From assembly GCF_014251555.1 (NCBI RefSeq), contig NZ_CP059190.1:205377-269376 (forward strand): 64,000 nt of DNA, given 5' to 3'. The DNA is from Blattabacterium cuenoti (GTDB lineage: Bacteria; Bacteroidota; Bacteroidia; Flavobacteriales; Blattabacteriaceae). Positions 1-8,688 of this stretch are shown piece after piece (the stretch's first letter is position 1; each line of letters begins with the position of its first letter). The notes under the pieces were generated by a model that did not search any database, was not told the origin of the DNA, and was given only the letters and a program-made list of their open reading frames with translations. A program made the translations under genes and the position numbers.

Positions 1-1
1 T

Positions 2-574
2 GTTTCATACTCTAAAATTACATCAACAGAAATTTTCATTCCTATCATTCGGGATCTTCATGGAGAAGATCCAAATTTTTTAGCTGCTCAATGGGGAGAA
101 AAATGGAAAATTGGAAGCTTGAAAAATAATGGAATAGTCATATTATTATCTATCAATGATAGAAAAATATCTATTCAAAATGGATATGGAATAGAACCCT
201 ATGTGACCGACTTTTTAACTACGAAAATTATAGAAAAAGCAAAACCTATATTGAAAAATCATCTCTATTATCAAGCTATAGATTCCTGTATTCAGGAAAT
301 ATTTCGAATTCTTCAGAATCAATATTATCATAAAAAACAAAAAAAGAAAGTTTTTTCTATGTGTAATTTTTTTATTTGTATGAGTGCTTTTTTTGTTATG
401 CTTTTTTTATTATCTGGAAAAAAAATAATAGATTCCTCATTATTAAATACTTTACTTATAACAGATTTCCTATTCAAAAATAAAAATGTTCATAATCATG
501 AAAATGAAGATAATTTTGATGGATTTGGAGGAGGAGGAAATTTCGGAGGGGGAGGAAGTAGTGGAAATTGGTAA
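2..574 (+). CDS. TPM-domain (YgcG-like) membrane protein, 5' end outside window
   Basis: The frame is open from base 2, so the gene begins before the window. A TTG at 119 is internal, because the translation upstream of it reads as normal TPM-domain sequence (STEIFIPIIRDLHGED, then FLAAQWGEKWKIG). About 190 residues are visible: the end of the TPM domain up to about residue 110, one hydrophobic segment (CNFFICMSAFFVMLFLL), then a short acidic stretch and a Gly-rich C-terminus (GFGGGGNFGGGGSSGNW). That order of TPM, membrane segment and Gly-rich tail is the usual YgcG architecture. The role of these proteins is poorly defined; TPM domains have been linked to membrane-protein repair and to phosphatase activity. 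The neighbouring valS converges on it with an 18-bp gap. Confidence 0.8.
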   Translation, partial: VSYSKITSTEIFIPIIRDLHGEDPNFLAAQWGEKWKIGSLKNNGIVILLSINDRKISIQNGYGIEPYVTDFLTTKIIEKAKPILKNHLYYQAIDSCIQEIFRILQNQYYHKKQKKKVFSMCNFFICMSAFFVMLFLLSGKKIIDSSLLNTLLITDFLFKNKNVHNHENEDNFDGFGGGGNFGGGGSSGNW

Positions 575-592
575 TTAGATTGATTTTTCGTT

Positions 593-3238
593 TTATTTTT
601 TTAAAAATTTTAAATACTTTTCGAGTTGGTATATTTTTTTCAATGTATCACTTTCTTTTTTTCTTTCCTTTAAAAGTAAGTTTTTTGGAATCGAAATAAC
701 ATATTTATCATTCGATAAATTTTTTTGAATTAAAGATAATAAATTATGAAGATATTGAATTTTTTTTTCAATCTTAATAAGATCCATATGACTAGAATGA
801 TAGCTACGATCTGCCAAGGATAAGAAAAACTGATCTGTATCTAAAAAAAAAGAAAATAGCGATTCATTTTTGGGTTCTTCTAATACAGAAACAATTTCTG
901 ATAAATTAGCCAACTTTAATATGATAGAATTATATTCTTTCTCTTCTTTTTTTCTCATAGTCAACAATACAAGACTTTTTTGATAAGGAATATGACTTTT
1001 ATTTCTAATATTGCGTATTTCAGATATTATTTGAGTAACTTTTTTGAAAGAAACTAACATTTCATAATCATAGGGTTTTTTTTTAGGCCAAGAAGAAACA
1101 ATTAAAGCTTCTTCCGGTTTTCTTTTTTCAAGTAGATTCCAAATCTCTTCTGAGAGAAAAGGCATATATGGATGTAATAATTTCAATATGTTTTCAAAAA
1201 ATTTAACGGTATTTAAATATTCTATTTTTGAAATACATCTATTTTCATGAATAGGTTTAATAATTTCAAGAAAATAAGAACAGAAATCATCCCAAATAAA
1301 TTTATATAAAACCATTAATGATTCATCAAATTTATATTCTTGGAAATGTTTTTCAAAAATTTCCAAAACATAATAAAAACGATTTTTTAACCATTTAATA
1401 GCAATTAGAGAAGAATCAGGCACATGTTGATTTTTTTGTATTTTCCAACTTTTAATTAAACGAAAAGCATTCCACACTTTGTTTGAAAAATTCCTTCCTT
1501 GCAAACATATTTTTTCCTCAAAATGAAAATCTTTTCCTGCACTAGTTTTCAACATGAGACCCATACGTACAGCATCTGCTCCATATTGGTTAATTAAATC
1601 TATAGGATTTGGAGAATTATTTAATGATTTTGATATTTTTTTATTTTTAGAATCTCTAACAATTCCGGTAAAAAAAACCCTTTTAAAGGGTTTTTTCTTT
1701 TGAAAAAAGAAACCTGCTATAATCATACGTGCAACCCAAAAAAATAATATATCCGATCCTGTTACTATATCTTCAGTCGGATAATAATAACAAATTTCGT
1801 GATTATGAGGATGATAAATTCCATCAAAAACAGACAATGGAAATAACCAAGAGGAAAACCAAGTATCTAAAACATCTGAATCTTGCCATATTTCATTATA
1901 ACTTAAGTGTGAATTTTCGCTTTTTTTTCTCGCTTTTTTTAATGCTTTTTCTAAACTTTCTGCAACCACAAAATCATTAGGTTTTTTTCCATAATAATAA
2001 ACAGGAAGACGATGCCCCCACCATAATTGTCTAGATATATTCCAGTCACGAATTTGATTCATCCATTGGAAATAAATTTTATTAATTTTTTTTGGATAAA
2101 ATTGAATATCTCCATTTTTTACAGCTTCTACAGCAGGAACAGATATTTCTCTCATTTTTAAAAACCATTGAAGAGACAATTTTTGTTCTACTACTGATAA
2201 AGTTCGTTCAGAAAAACCTATTTTCTGATTATACTTTTCTATTTTTACTAAAGAACCCAATTGTTTTAATTCTTCAATAATTTTTTTTCTTGCCTCAAAA
2301 CGATTCATCCCCTTGTAATGAAGACCTTTTTCATTTAAGGTCGCATCTTCATTAAAAATATTAACTATGTCTAATTTATGTTTATCTGCTATATTTTTGT
2401 CATGTATGTCATGAGCTGGAGTGAGTTTTAAACATCCTGTTCCGAAATCTTTGTCTACATACGAATCCTGTATAATAGGAATATATTTATTAATTATTGG
2501 AACTTTTGCATGTTTTCCTTTCAAATGAAAATAACGTGAATCATATGGATGAAAACAAATAGCAGTATCCCCAAATATGGTTTCAGGACGAGTTGTTGCT
2601 ACAGTTACATAATTTTTTTCTCCTTTTATTTGATATTTCAAATAATAAAGTTGACCAATACGTTCTTCATAAATAACTTCTTCATCAGAAAGAGTCGTTT
2701 TAGCTTTTGGATCCCAATTCACAACATGATAATCTCTATAAATATATCCATGTTCATACAAATCTATAAAAATTTTTGAAACAGATCTAGATAATTTTTG
2801 GTTCATCGTAAATTGAGTCCGATTCCAATCACATGAACATCCCAATTTTTTAAGTTGATCAAAAATAATACTTTTATGTTTTTTTGACCATTCAAGAACA
2901 TAGTCCAAAAATTTTTCTCTTCCTAAAAAAGATTTAGATAATCCTTGTTTTTTTAATTCATCAACTACTTTTGCTTCTGTTGCAATAGATGCGTGATCTG
3001 TCCCAGGAATCCAACAAGCATTATATCCTTTCATTCTGGCATATCTAATCAAAACATCCTGAATTGTATTATTCAGCATATGTCCTATGTGAAGTACTCC
3101 AGTAATATTTGGAGGTGGCATAACTATAGTATAAGGGATTCTATCATCTGGGTATGATGAAAAGTAATTTCCTTTCATCCAATAATTATATCTTTTTTTC
3201 TCCACAGATTTTGGATCGTATTTGATTGAAATATCCAT
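593..3238 (-). CDS. valS: valine--tRNA ligase
   Basis: Class I aminoacyl-tRNA synthetase that charges tRNA-Val in the cytoplasm. The 881-residue product has the HIGH signature at residues 50-53 (within PPPNITGVLHIGHMLN) and the KMSKS loop as KISKS near residue 530. An editing (CP1) domain lies between them, followed by the anticodon-binding helical domain and a short C-terminal coiled coil. Length is slightly below the roughly 880-950 usual for the family. It is divergently placed to folA, 41 bp away. A 12-bp perfect inverted repeat flanked by A/T runs sits inside the coding sequence at 1672-1696 and encodes part of KKKPFKRVFF. Confidence 0.98.
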   Translation of the reverse strand: MDISIKYDPKSVEKKRYNYWMKGNYFSSYPDDRIPYTIVMPPPNITGVLHIGHMLNNTIQDVLIRYARMKGYNACWIPGTDHASIATEAKVVDELKKQGLSKSFLGREKFLDYVLEWSKKHKSIIFDQLKKLGCSCDWNRTQFTMNQKLSRSVSKIFIDLYEHGYIYRDYHVVNWDPKAKTTLSDEEVIYEERIGQLYYLKYQIKGEKNYVTVATTRPETIFGDTAICFHPYDSRYFHLKGKHAKVPIINKYIPIIQDSYVDKDFGTGCLKLTPAHDIHDKNIADKHKLDIVNIFNEDATLNEKGLHYKGMNRFEARKKIIEELKQLGSLVKIEKYNQKIGFSERTLSVVEQKLSLQWFLKMREISVPAVEAVKNGDIQFYPKKINKIYFQWMNQIRDWNISRQLWWGHRLPVYYYGKKPNDFVVAESLEKALKKARKKSENSHLSYNEIWQDSDVLDTWFSSWLFPLSVFDGIYHPHNHEICYYYPTEDIVTGSDILFFWVARMIIAGFFFQKKKPFKRVFFTGIVRDSKNKKISKSLNNSPNPIDLINQYGADAVRMGLMLKTSAGKDFHFEEKICLQGRNFSNKVWNAFRLIKSWKIQKNQHVPDSSLIAIKWLKNRFYYVLEIFEKHFQEYKFDESLMVLYKFIWDDFCSYFLEIIKPIHENRCISKIEYLNTVKFFENILKLLHPYMPFLSEEIWNLLEKRKPEEALIVSSWPKKKPYDYEMLVSFKKVTQIISEIRNIRNKSHIPYQKSLVLLTMRKKEEKEYNSIILKLANLSEIVSVLEEPKNESLFSFFLDTDQFFLSLADRSYHSSHMDLIKIEKKIQYLHNLLSLIQKNLSNDKYVISIPKNLLLKERKKESDTLKKIYQLEKYLKFLKK
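1672..1696. repeat. perfect inverted repeat inside valS
   Basis: AAAAAACCCTTT, one centre base, then AAAGGGTTTTTT forms a 12-bp hairpin with a T run on either strand. It looks like an intrinsic terminator but lies in the middle of the valS reading frame. It may simply follow from Lys/Pro/Phe codons in an AT-rich gene. Confidence 0.55.
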
Positions 3239-3279
3239 AGATTTAAAAATATAAAAAAAATTGAAATATTGAAATAATA

Positions 3280-3795
3280 ATGAAAATTATTTTGATTGCT
3301 GCTGTTTCGAAAAACGGTTTTATAGGAAAAAACAATCAACTCATGTGGCACTTGCCTAATGATTTAAAACGTTTTAAAAATTTAACTATGGGAGAAACAG
3401 TTTTAATGGGAAGAAAAACTTTCGAATCTATTGGAAAAATACTTCCAAAAAGAACAAATATTATATTAACAAAAAATAAAATCAACTTCATGAAATCATC
3501 ATACTTTAAAAGTATAAAAAATCAAAAAAATATAAAAATTTTTTCATCTGTAAAACAGATAGATTATTTAAAAAATGAAAGAATATTTGTTATAGGAGGA
3601 GAAAAAACATATGCTTCTACAATTGAAAAAGCACACGCAATAGAATTAACATTAGTTCATAAAAAATTTTATGGAGATGCTAAATTTCCAAAAATAGATG
3701 CAAAAAAATGGAAAAAAATATATGAATTTTTTTACGAAAAAGACAAATCCCATTTATATAATTACAGTTTTATAAGATTCGAAAAAAAAAAATAA
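3280..3795 (+). CDS. folA: dihydrofolate reductase
   Basis: NADPH-dependent reduction of dihydrofolate to tetrahydrofolate. The 171-residue product opens with the typical strand and Met20-loop region (IAAVSKNGFIGKNNQLMWHLPNDLKRF), with the substrate-binding acid at D28 and Trp at W23. The cofactor-binding segments GRKTFESIG and VIGGEKTYA follow in the expected order. Length is normal. Its stop codon directly abuts the stop of the convergent nuclease-family gene. With folD, metF and gcvH elsewhere in the window it belongs to one-carbon metabolism. Confidence 0.96.
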   Translation: MKIILIAAVSKNGFIGKNNQLMWHLPNDLKRFKNLTMGETVLMGRKTFESIGKILPKRTNIILTKNKINFMKSSYFKSIKNQKNIKIFSSVKQIDYLKNERIFVIGGEKTYASTIEKAHAIELTLVHKKFYGDAKFPKIDAKKWKKIYEFFYEKDKSHLYNYSFIRFEKKK

Positions 3796-4437
3796 TCACT
3801 CTCTTCTATCTAATTCTTTCTTAATTCTTGCTGCAAGTTCATAACATTCATTGACGACGGCGTGATTTAATAGTGCATTTAGATCTCTTTCAGTCATTTT
3901 TTCCAAATCTTGTTGACTTTTTTCTTTAAAAAAAAGGAATCCACTATTTTCTATTCCTGTTTCAGAAGGTTCATTTTCTTTATCAATAGGAAACCCATTT
4001 TCAAAATAAATACCTGCTTTATCAAATATTTCTTTTGTTGTATAAATAGGAGCCTGAAATCTTACTGCCAAAGCGACAGCATCTGACGTTTTTGAATCTA
4101 TTTTATGTTCTCTTTTTTCTCCCTCTCCCTCTTCTTCTATATGATCTCCTTCAAACAAAATATAAGAAAAAAATATTCCATTTACTAGTTTGTATATAAC
4201 AACTGCTTTTAATCTAATATGAAATACTTTTGCGAAAGTAAGAAATAAATCATGCGTAAAAGATCTGGATGGATCTCTTTTTCCTAAAGCAGAAGCAATA
4301 GATTGAGCTTGTAAACTTTCTATGATAATAGGAAGTTTAATTCTTCCAGATTCTTCTTCAAGTAATAAAACATATATCCCAGACTGTATTTGACTCAAGG
4401 ATATTCCCCGTATAGCTAATCTAATGAATTGATCCAT
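3796..4437 (-). CDS. bifunctional nuclease (BFN/DUF151) family protein with C-terminal UVR motif
   Basis: The first ~140 of 213 residues match the BFN/DUF151 fold (LPIIIESLQAQSIASALG, SDAVALAVRFQAPIYTT). Members of this family were described as nucleases acting on both RNA and DNA, mainly from plant and Thermotoga proteins. Residues ~174-207 (LEKMTERDLNALLNHAVVNE, then ELAARIKKEL) resemble the UVR motif that mediates UvrB/UvrC-type contacts. That N+C arrangement is common in Bacteroidota homologues. Cellular function here is unknown. A near-consensus promoter box (GATATTTG on the minus strand) lies upstream near 4480. Confidence 0.85.
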   Translation of the reverse strand: MDQFIRLAIRGISLSQIQSGIYVLLLEEESGRIKLPIIIESLQAQSIASALGKRDPSRSFTHDLFLTFAKVFHIRLKAVVIYKLVNGIFFSYILFEGDHIEEEGEGEKREHKIDSKTSDAVALAVRFQAPIYTTKEIFDKAGIYFENGFPIDKENEPSETGIENSGFLFFKEKSQQDLEKMTERDLNALLNHAVVNECYELAARIKKELDRRE

Positions 4438-4478
4438 AGGAAAATTTAAATTATATAATAAATCTTGCTATTGTAACC

Positions 4479-4513
4479 AAATATCCTCAATATAAAAGGA
4501 TATTTTTGTTTTT
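4479..4513 (+). terminator. hairpin followed by T-rich run upstream of the lipoprotein gene
   Basis: AAATATCC at 4479-4486 pairs with GGATATTT at 4498-4505 across an 11-nt loop, followed by TTGTTTTTTT. It is terminator-shaped on the plus strand, although the only plus-strand gene upstream (folA) ends 680 bp earlier. It could be the end of a short leader transcript, an attenuator for the lipoprotein gene at 4610, or a chance structure. Confidence 0.4.
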
Positions 4514-4609
4514 TTCATTTTTTGTTATAACAATAATATATATAAAATTCTTATTATATGTAATAATTTTTTTTATATATTTATTAACAAAATTTAAAAT
4601 TTTTTTATT

Positions 4610-5275
4610 ATGAATACTTCTATAAAAGTTCTAATTCCAACAATTTTTATCACATTAGGATTTATTATATCCTGTAATGATGAGGTAACTTCCGTTGGGA
4701 AAGAAGATTCGGACGTGAATAATAACACACCTACAACTGTAGAAACTCCTTCTATTCCTGATCCCCCACCTACTATCGCTTCTTCTTCACCTGACACTCC
4801 TCCTACTGAACCTCCAAAAACTACTACTCCTTCCGAAACCCCTTCCAATTCTGAATCTCCTGAAAATGATTTTTCAGGCATGGATAATATAGATCCTGAG
4901 GATTTATCTAGAGAAATTAAAGAAATAGGAGAAAAAATACAAAAATTAGAAAAAGAAACTGAAAAACATTGTGATGAATATTATCAAATGATAGAAGTTC
5001 AAAAGGGTATATTGAATGAAGTTAAAAGAAGAAAAATGATAATGAGATCTAAACCAGTTGGTTCTCAAGAACAAGTAGAAGCTCAAAAAGATTTTGAAGA
5101 TCAAAAAAAATTAGGAAAAGAAAGATTAAAAATACTAAAGGAAAAAAATATACTTTTAAACAAATTGAATAAATCAATAACAGAAGCAAAAAATGAAAAA
5201 GATGCTTTGCAGAAAAAACAAGAAAATTTTTTCAATTTTTTAAAAAAGCAAAAAGAAGGATCTAAAAAGAATTAA
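4610..5275 (+). CDS. putative lipoprotein with Pro/Thr/Ser-rich linker and coiled coil
   Basis: I do not recognise a family. The 221-residue product has a lipoprotein signal: hydrophobic IPTIFITLGFIIS followed by Cys at about residue 22, so the lipobox reads IISC. Next is a disordered linker rich in Pro, Thr, Ser and Glu (residues ~35-90, with repeated TPP/PPT/SP units). Residues ~100-215 are a long charged helix with heptad-like Lys/Glu/Leu spacing, probably a coiled coil. The expected location is the periplasmic face or the cell surface. It is an isolated transcription unit, with a hairpin 100 bp upstream and a strong terminator 28 bp downstream. The linker DNA is visibly richer in C than its surroundings. 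Confidence 0.75.
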   Translation: MNTSIKVLIPTIFITLGFIISCNDEVTSVGKEDSDVNNNTPTTVETPSIPDPPPTIASSSPDTPPTEPPKTTTPSETPSNSESPENDFSGMDNIDPEDLSREIKEIGEKIQKLEKETEKHCDEYYQMIEVQKGILNEVKRRKMIMRSKPVGSQEQVEAQKDFEDQKKLGKERLKILKEKNILLNKLNKSITEAKNEKDALQKKQENFFNFLKKQKEGSKKN

Positions 5276-5303
5276 TTGTTAATTGATTAAATATTTTATC
5301 GTG

Positions 5304-5345
5304 ACGGAAAAGAAAGATTTTTCTTTCTTTTCCGTTGTTTTTTTC
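5304..5345 (+). terminator. intrinsic terminator after the lipoprotein gene
   Basis: A perfect 13-bp stem (ACGGAAAAGAAAG / CTTTCTTTTCCGT) with a 6-nt loop is followed by TGTTTTTTTCT. It is the clearest rho-independent terminator in the window and isolates the lipoprotein gene from pdhB. Confidence 0.85.
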
Positions 5346-5390
5346 TATATTATTTTTTTTCTGAAAATGAAAAACTGATATCTAATCTAT

Positions 5391-6365
5391 ATGAAAGAAA
5401 AGACTTTTCGTGAAGTTATAGCAGAAGCTATGAGTGAAGAAATGAGAAGAAATGATTCTGTTTATCTCATGGGTGAAGAAGTCGCTCAATATAATGGAGC
5501 TTATAAAGCCTCTAAAGGAATGTTAGAAGAATTTGGACCAAAAAGAGTTATTGATACTCCTATATCGGAATTAGGATTTTCTGGAATAGGTGTAGGTTCT
5601 GCTATGAATGGATGCAGACCCATTATTGAATTTATGACTTTTAACTTTTCTTTAATTGCCATGGATCAAATCATTAATAATGCAGCAAAAATACGTTATA
5701 TGAGTGGAGGACAGTGGAATATTCCTATTGTTTTCAGAGGGCCTACTGGCTCTGCTGGACAATTAGGAGCTACACATTCTCAATCTTTTGAAAGTTGGTA
5801 TGCCAGTTGTCCTGGATTGAAAGTGGTCATTCCATGTAACCCTTATGATGCTAAGGGCCTTTTGAAATCTGCAATAAGAGATAATAATCCAGTAATTTTT
5901 ATGGAATCTGAACAAATGTATGGAGATAAAATGATGATTCCAGAAGAAGAATATATTCTACCTATTGGAAAAGCAGACATCAAAAAAGAAGGAACTGATA
6001 TCAGTTTAGTTTCCTTTGGAAAAATCATGAAAATGGCTTTAAATATAGCAAAAAAATTAGATAAAGAAAATATTAGTGTAGAAGTTATAGATATCCGGAC
6101 TCTACGTCCCTTAGATTATGAATCTATACTTTTTTCTGTAAAAAAAACCAATCGATTAGTAATTTTAGAAGAATCATGGCCCTTTTCATCTATAGCCTCT
6201 GAAGTTTCGTATTTCATACAAAAAAAAGCATTTGATTATCTTGATGCACCTATTAACAGAATAACTTTATTGGACACTCCAGCACCTTATGCTCCAAATT
6301 TGATCAAAACTTGGTTTCCAAATGAAGAAAAGGTAATCAAAGCCATCAAAGAAACTCTTTATTGA
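5391..6365 (+). CDS. pdhB: pyruvate dehydrogenase E1 component subunit beta
   Basis: Beta subunit of the alpha2beta2 E1 that uses TPP to decarboxylate pyruvate for acetyl-CoA. The 324 residues show the Pyr domain with GEEVAQYNGAYK, the conserved TPISELGFSGIGVGSA stretch, and PTGSAGQLGATHSQSFE. The C-terminal transketolase-C-like domain begins near residue 200 and contains DIRTLRPLDYESI. Length is typical for the family. The alpha subunit is not adjacent. A homologous E1 beta of another 2-oxoacid dehydrogenase is possible, but pyruvate is the simplest reading. Confidence 0.92.
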   Translation: MKEKTFREVIAEAMSEEMRRNDSVYLMGEEVAQYNGAYKASKGMLEEFGPKRVIDTPISELGFSGIGVGSAMNGCRPIIEFMTFNFSLIAMDQIINNAAKIRYMSGGQWNIPIVFRGPTGSAGQLGATHSQSFESWYASCPGLKVVIPCNPYDAKGLLKSAIRDNNPVIFMESEQMYGDKMMIPEEEYILPIGKADIKKEGTDISLVSFGKIMKMALNIAKKLDKENISVEVIDIRTLRPLDYESILFSVKKTNRLVILEESWPFSSIASEVSYFIQKKAFDYLDAPINRITLLDTPAPYAPNLIKTWFPNEEKVIKAIKETLY

Positions 6366-6377
6366 ATTTAATCTTTT

Positions 6378-7340
6378 TTAATAAATAGATTGAACGATCT
6401 TATAAATATTTTCTGGTCTATCCATAGTGTAATAATGAATGACTTCTACACCAGAATTTTTTAATTCTTTAGATTGATGAATAGCCCATTCAATTCCAAT
6501 ATGAGATACAACTTTTTTATCTTTCGCTTTTTCAACTTCTTTAACTAATTCGTGAGGAATATTTAAATAAAAACGAGAAGGAAGACTGTTCAACTGTTTT
6601 TTTGAAGAAATAGGTTTGATTCCAGGTATGATGGGAACAGAAATTCCTTCTGATCTACATTTTTTAACAAAAGAAAAATACTTCTTATTATCAAAAAACA
6701 TTTGAGTCACAATATAATCAGCTCCTGCTTCTATTTTTTTTTTCAAAAAGAATAAATCACTTTCAATATTTGGAGCTTCCAAATGTTTTTCTGGATATCC
6801 TGCTACTCCAATGCAAAAATCAAATAATGGAGATTCTTTTCGTTCGACAAAAGTTTTGTCAAGATATTTCCCTAGATTTAAATCCTTAACTTGTTTAACA
6901 AGTTCTACTGCATATTTGTGTCCATCTTTTTTCGCAAAAAAATTACTTTCAGATTTCAAAGAATCTCCTCTAAGAACTAGAACATTATCTATTCCCAAAA
7001 AATTTAGATCTATTAAAGCGTTTTCTGTCATTTGTTTATTAAAACCACCACAAATCAAATGTGGGACAGCATCAACTCCATATTTGTTCATAATAGCAGC
7101 GCAAATTCCTACGGTTCCTGGACGTCTTGAAATTTTTCTTCTCTGCAAGAGTCCATTATCTTTTTCTACATAAATAAATTCTTCTCTATGATAAGTAACA
7201 TCAATAAAAGGAGGATTGAATTCCATTAAAGGATCTAAAGTAGAAAAAATGTCTTTAATATCATGTCCTCTTAAAGGAGGTAAAATCTCAAAGGAAAATA
7301 AAGTTTTTTTTGCTTTAGATATATGCTCAATCACTTTCAT
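6378..7340 (-). CDS. metF: methylenetetrahydrofolate reductase
   Basis: Reduces 5,10-methylene-THF to 5-methyl-THF with FAD. The sequence opens with KKTLFSFEILPP, typical of MetF, followed by DVTYHRE, GGFNKQMTENALIDL, VLRGDS and the FAD/folate-site region IVTQMFFDN. I place the start at the ATG ending at 7340 (320 residues, first residues MKVIEHISKAK). An upstream ATG at 7367 would overlap serS by 17 bp and add nine residues that do not resemble the family. MetF supplies methyl groups for methionine; no metE or metH is in view. Confidence 0.94.
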   Translation of the reverse strand: MKVIEHISKAKKTLFSFEILPPLRGHDIKDIFSTLDPLMEFNPPFIDVTYHREEFIYVEKDNGLLQRRKISRRPGTVGICAAIMNKYGVDAVPHLICGGFNKQMTENALIDLNFLGIDNVLVLRGDSLKSESNFFAKKDGHKYAVELVKQVKDLNLGKYLDKTFVERKESPLFDFCIGVAGYPEKHLEAPNIESDLFFLKKKIEAGADYIVTQMFFDNKKYFSFVKKCRSEGISVPIIPGIKPISSKKQLNSLPSRFYLNIPHELVKEVEKAKDKKVVSHIGIEWAIHQSKELKNSGVEVIHYYTMDRPENIYKIVQSIY

Positions 7341-7350
7341 AACATAACTT

Positions 7351-8616
7351 TTACTTGATATGATCAAATTCAGTATAAGGAACTAATATTTTAGGAATAT
7401 TAATTTGATTTTCAGTTTGATGATTCTCTAACAAAGTGGCCATAATCCGTGGTAAAGCTAAAGCACTCCCATTAAGAGTATGACAAAATTTAACATGACC
7501 TGTCATAGTTTTGTATCTCAAATTCAGTCTATTAGATTGAAAATCACTGCAATTAGATATAGAACTGACTTCTAACCATTTTTTTTGCGCTATAGAATAA
7601 ACTTCAAAATCGTAAGTTATAGAAGAAGAGAAACCAAGATCTGGTCCATTCAAACGAATAAGACGAAAGGGCAAATCTAAAGATTTTAAAAGAGTTTTAA
7701 CATGCAAAATCATTTCTTCTAAAGAAGAAAAAGAACTATCTTGTGTAGTGATTTGAATAATTTCCACTTTTTCAAATTGATGCAACCTATTCAATCCTCT
7801 TACTTTGGATCCATAAGATCCTGCTTCTCTTCTAAAACAAGAAGTATAAGTAGTAGCTTTAACAGGAAGATCTGCATATGAAAAAATTTTATCTCTGTAG
7901 CTATTCATTATAGGAACTTCTCCGGTAGGAATCAGATAAAGGTTATCTTTTTCTATAAAATACATTTGATTTTCTTTATCTGGAATTTGTCCTGTAGCGT
8001 ATACAGATTTTTCATTTACAAGATAAGGTAAACTATATTCTTTATACGAAGCCTGTATATTTTGATCTATAAAATATTGAATTAAACTCCTTTGTAATTT
8101 TGCTCCTTTCCCCATATAAACTGAAAAGCCAGAACCACATATTTTTGTTCCCAAATTTGAATCAAATAAACGAAATTTATTTGATAATTCCCAGTGGGGA
8201 AGAGGATTTTCAAGATGACAATCAATTTCACCTTCTTGAAAAAGAATATCGTTTTCCTCAGAATTATTTTTTACTTTTTCATCAGGAATATTAGGAATTT
8301 GATTTAATTTTTTTTCTAAAATTTCAACAATTTCTCTTAGTTTAACATTGACATTTTTTTTTTCTTTTTTTAAGAAAGTAGATTTTTCTTTTAAAGATTC
8401 TATTTGAATATTTTGACCAAAATTTAAAAATCGACCTATTTTCTTAGATATTGAATTTTCTTTTTCTAATATTTTGTTCAAAACTTTTTGAGCTATTTTT
8501 TTTTTTTCGTCTAAAATTAATATCTCATCTATCAGGTCTATTTCTTGAAAATTTCTTTTTTTTAATCCTAATAAAACTTTTTCTCGATTTTCTCGTATAA
8601 AAGAGGTTCTAAGCAT
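7351..8616 (-). CDS. serS: serine--tRNA ligase
   Basis: Class II synthetase charging tRNA-Ser. The 421-residue product begins with the long antiparallel coiled-coil arm (residues ~28-105, rich in Lys/Glu). The catalytic core follows, with motif 2 as TSCFRREAGSYGSKVRGLNR and motif 3 as LNGSALALPRIMATLLE. Length is normal. It is probably co-transcribed with metF immediately downstream (10-bp gap). Confidence 0.98.
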   Translation of the reverse strand: MLRTSFIRENREKVLLGLKKRNFQEIDLIDEILILDEKKKIAQKVLNKILEKENSISKKIGRFLNFGQNIQIESLKEKSTFLKKEKKNVNVKLREIVEILEKKLNQIPNIPDEKVKNNSEENDILFQEGEIDCHLENPLPHWELSNKFRLFDSNLGTKICGSGFSVYMGKGAKLQRSLIQYFIDQNIQASYKEYSLPYLVNEKSVYATGQIPDKENQMYFIEKDNLYLIPTGEVPIMNSYRDKIFSYADLPVKATTYTSCFRREAGSYGSKVRGLNRLHQFEKVEIIQITTQDSSFSSLEEMILHVKTLLKSLDLPFRLIRLNGPDLGFSSSITYDFEVYSIAQKKWLEVSSISNCSDFQSNRLNLRYKTMTGHVKFCHTLNGSALALPRIMATLLENHQTENQINIPKILVPYTEFDHIK

Positions 8617-8676
8617 AGAAAAAAAACTAAAATCCTATTTACCATACATAATATGCAAGATACGAATAATATTTTC

Positions 8677-8684
8677 TATATTTG
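8677..8684 (+). promoter_or_regulatory. Bacteroidota-type -7 box TATATTTG upstream of rsmA
   Basis: Exact match to TAnnTTTG, the -7 element recognised by the Bacteroidota primary sigma factor. It ends only 4 bp before ATG 8689, so transcription would begin at or next to the start codon. I see no convincing -33 TTG at normal spacing. Confidence 0.55.
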
Positions 8685-8688
8685 CACA

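Noticed and set aside
4594..4881. Antisense Gly/Val/Ser-rich ORF opposite the lipoprotein gene
   Set aside because: It is the complement of the Pro/Thr-rich linker codons, with no independent start signal or homology.
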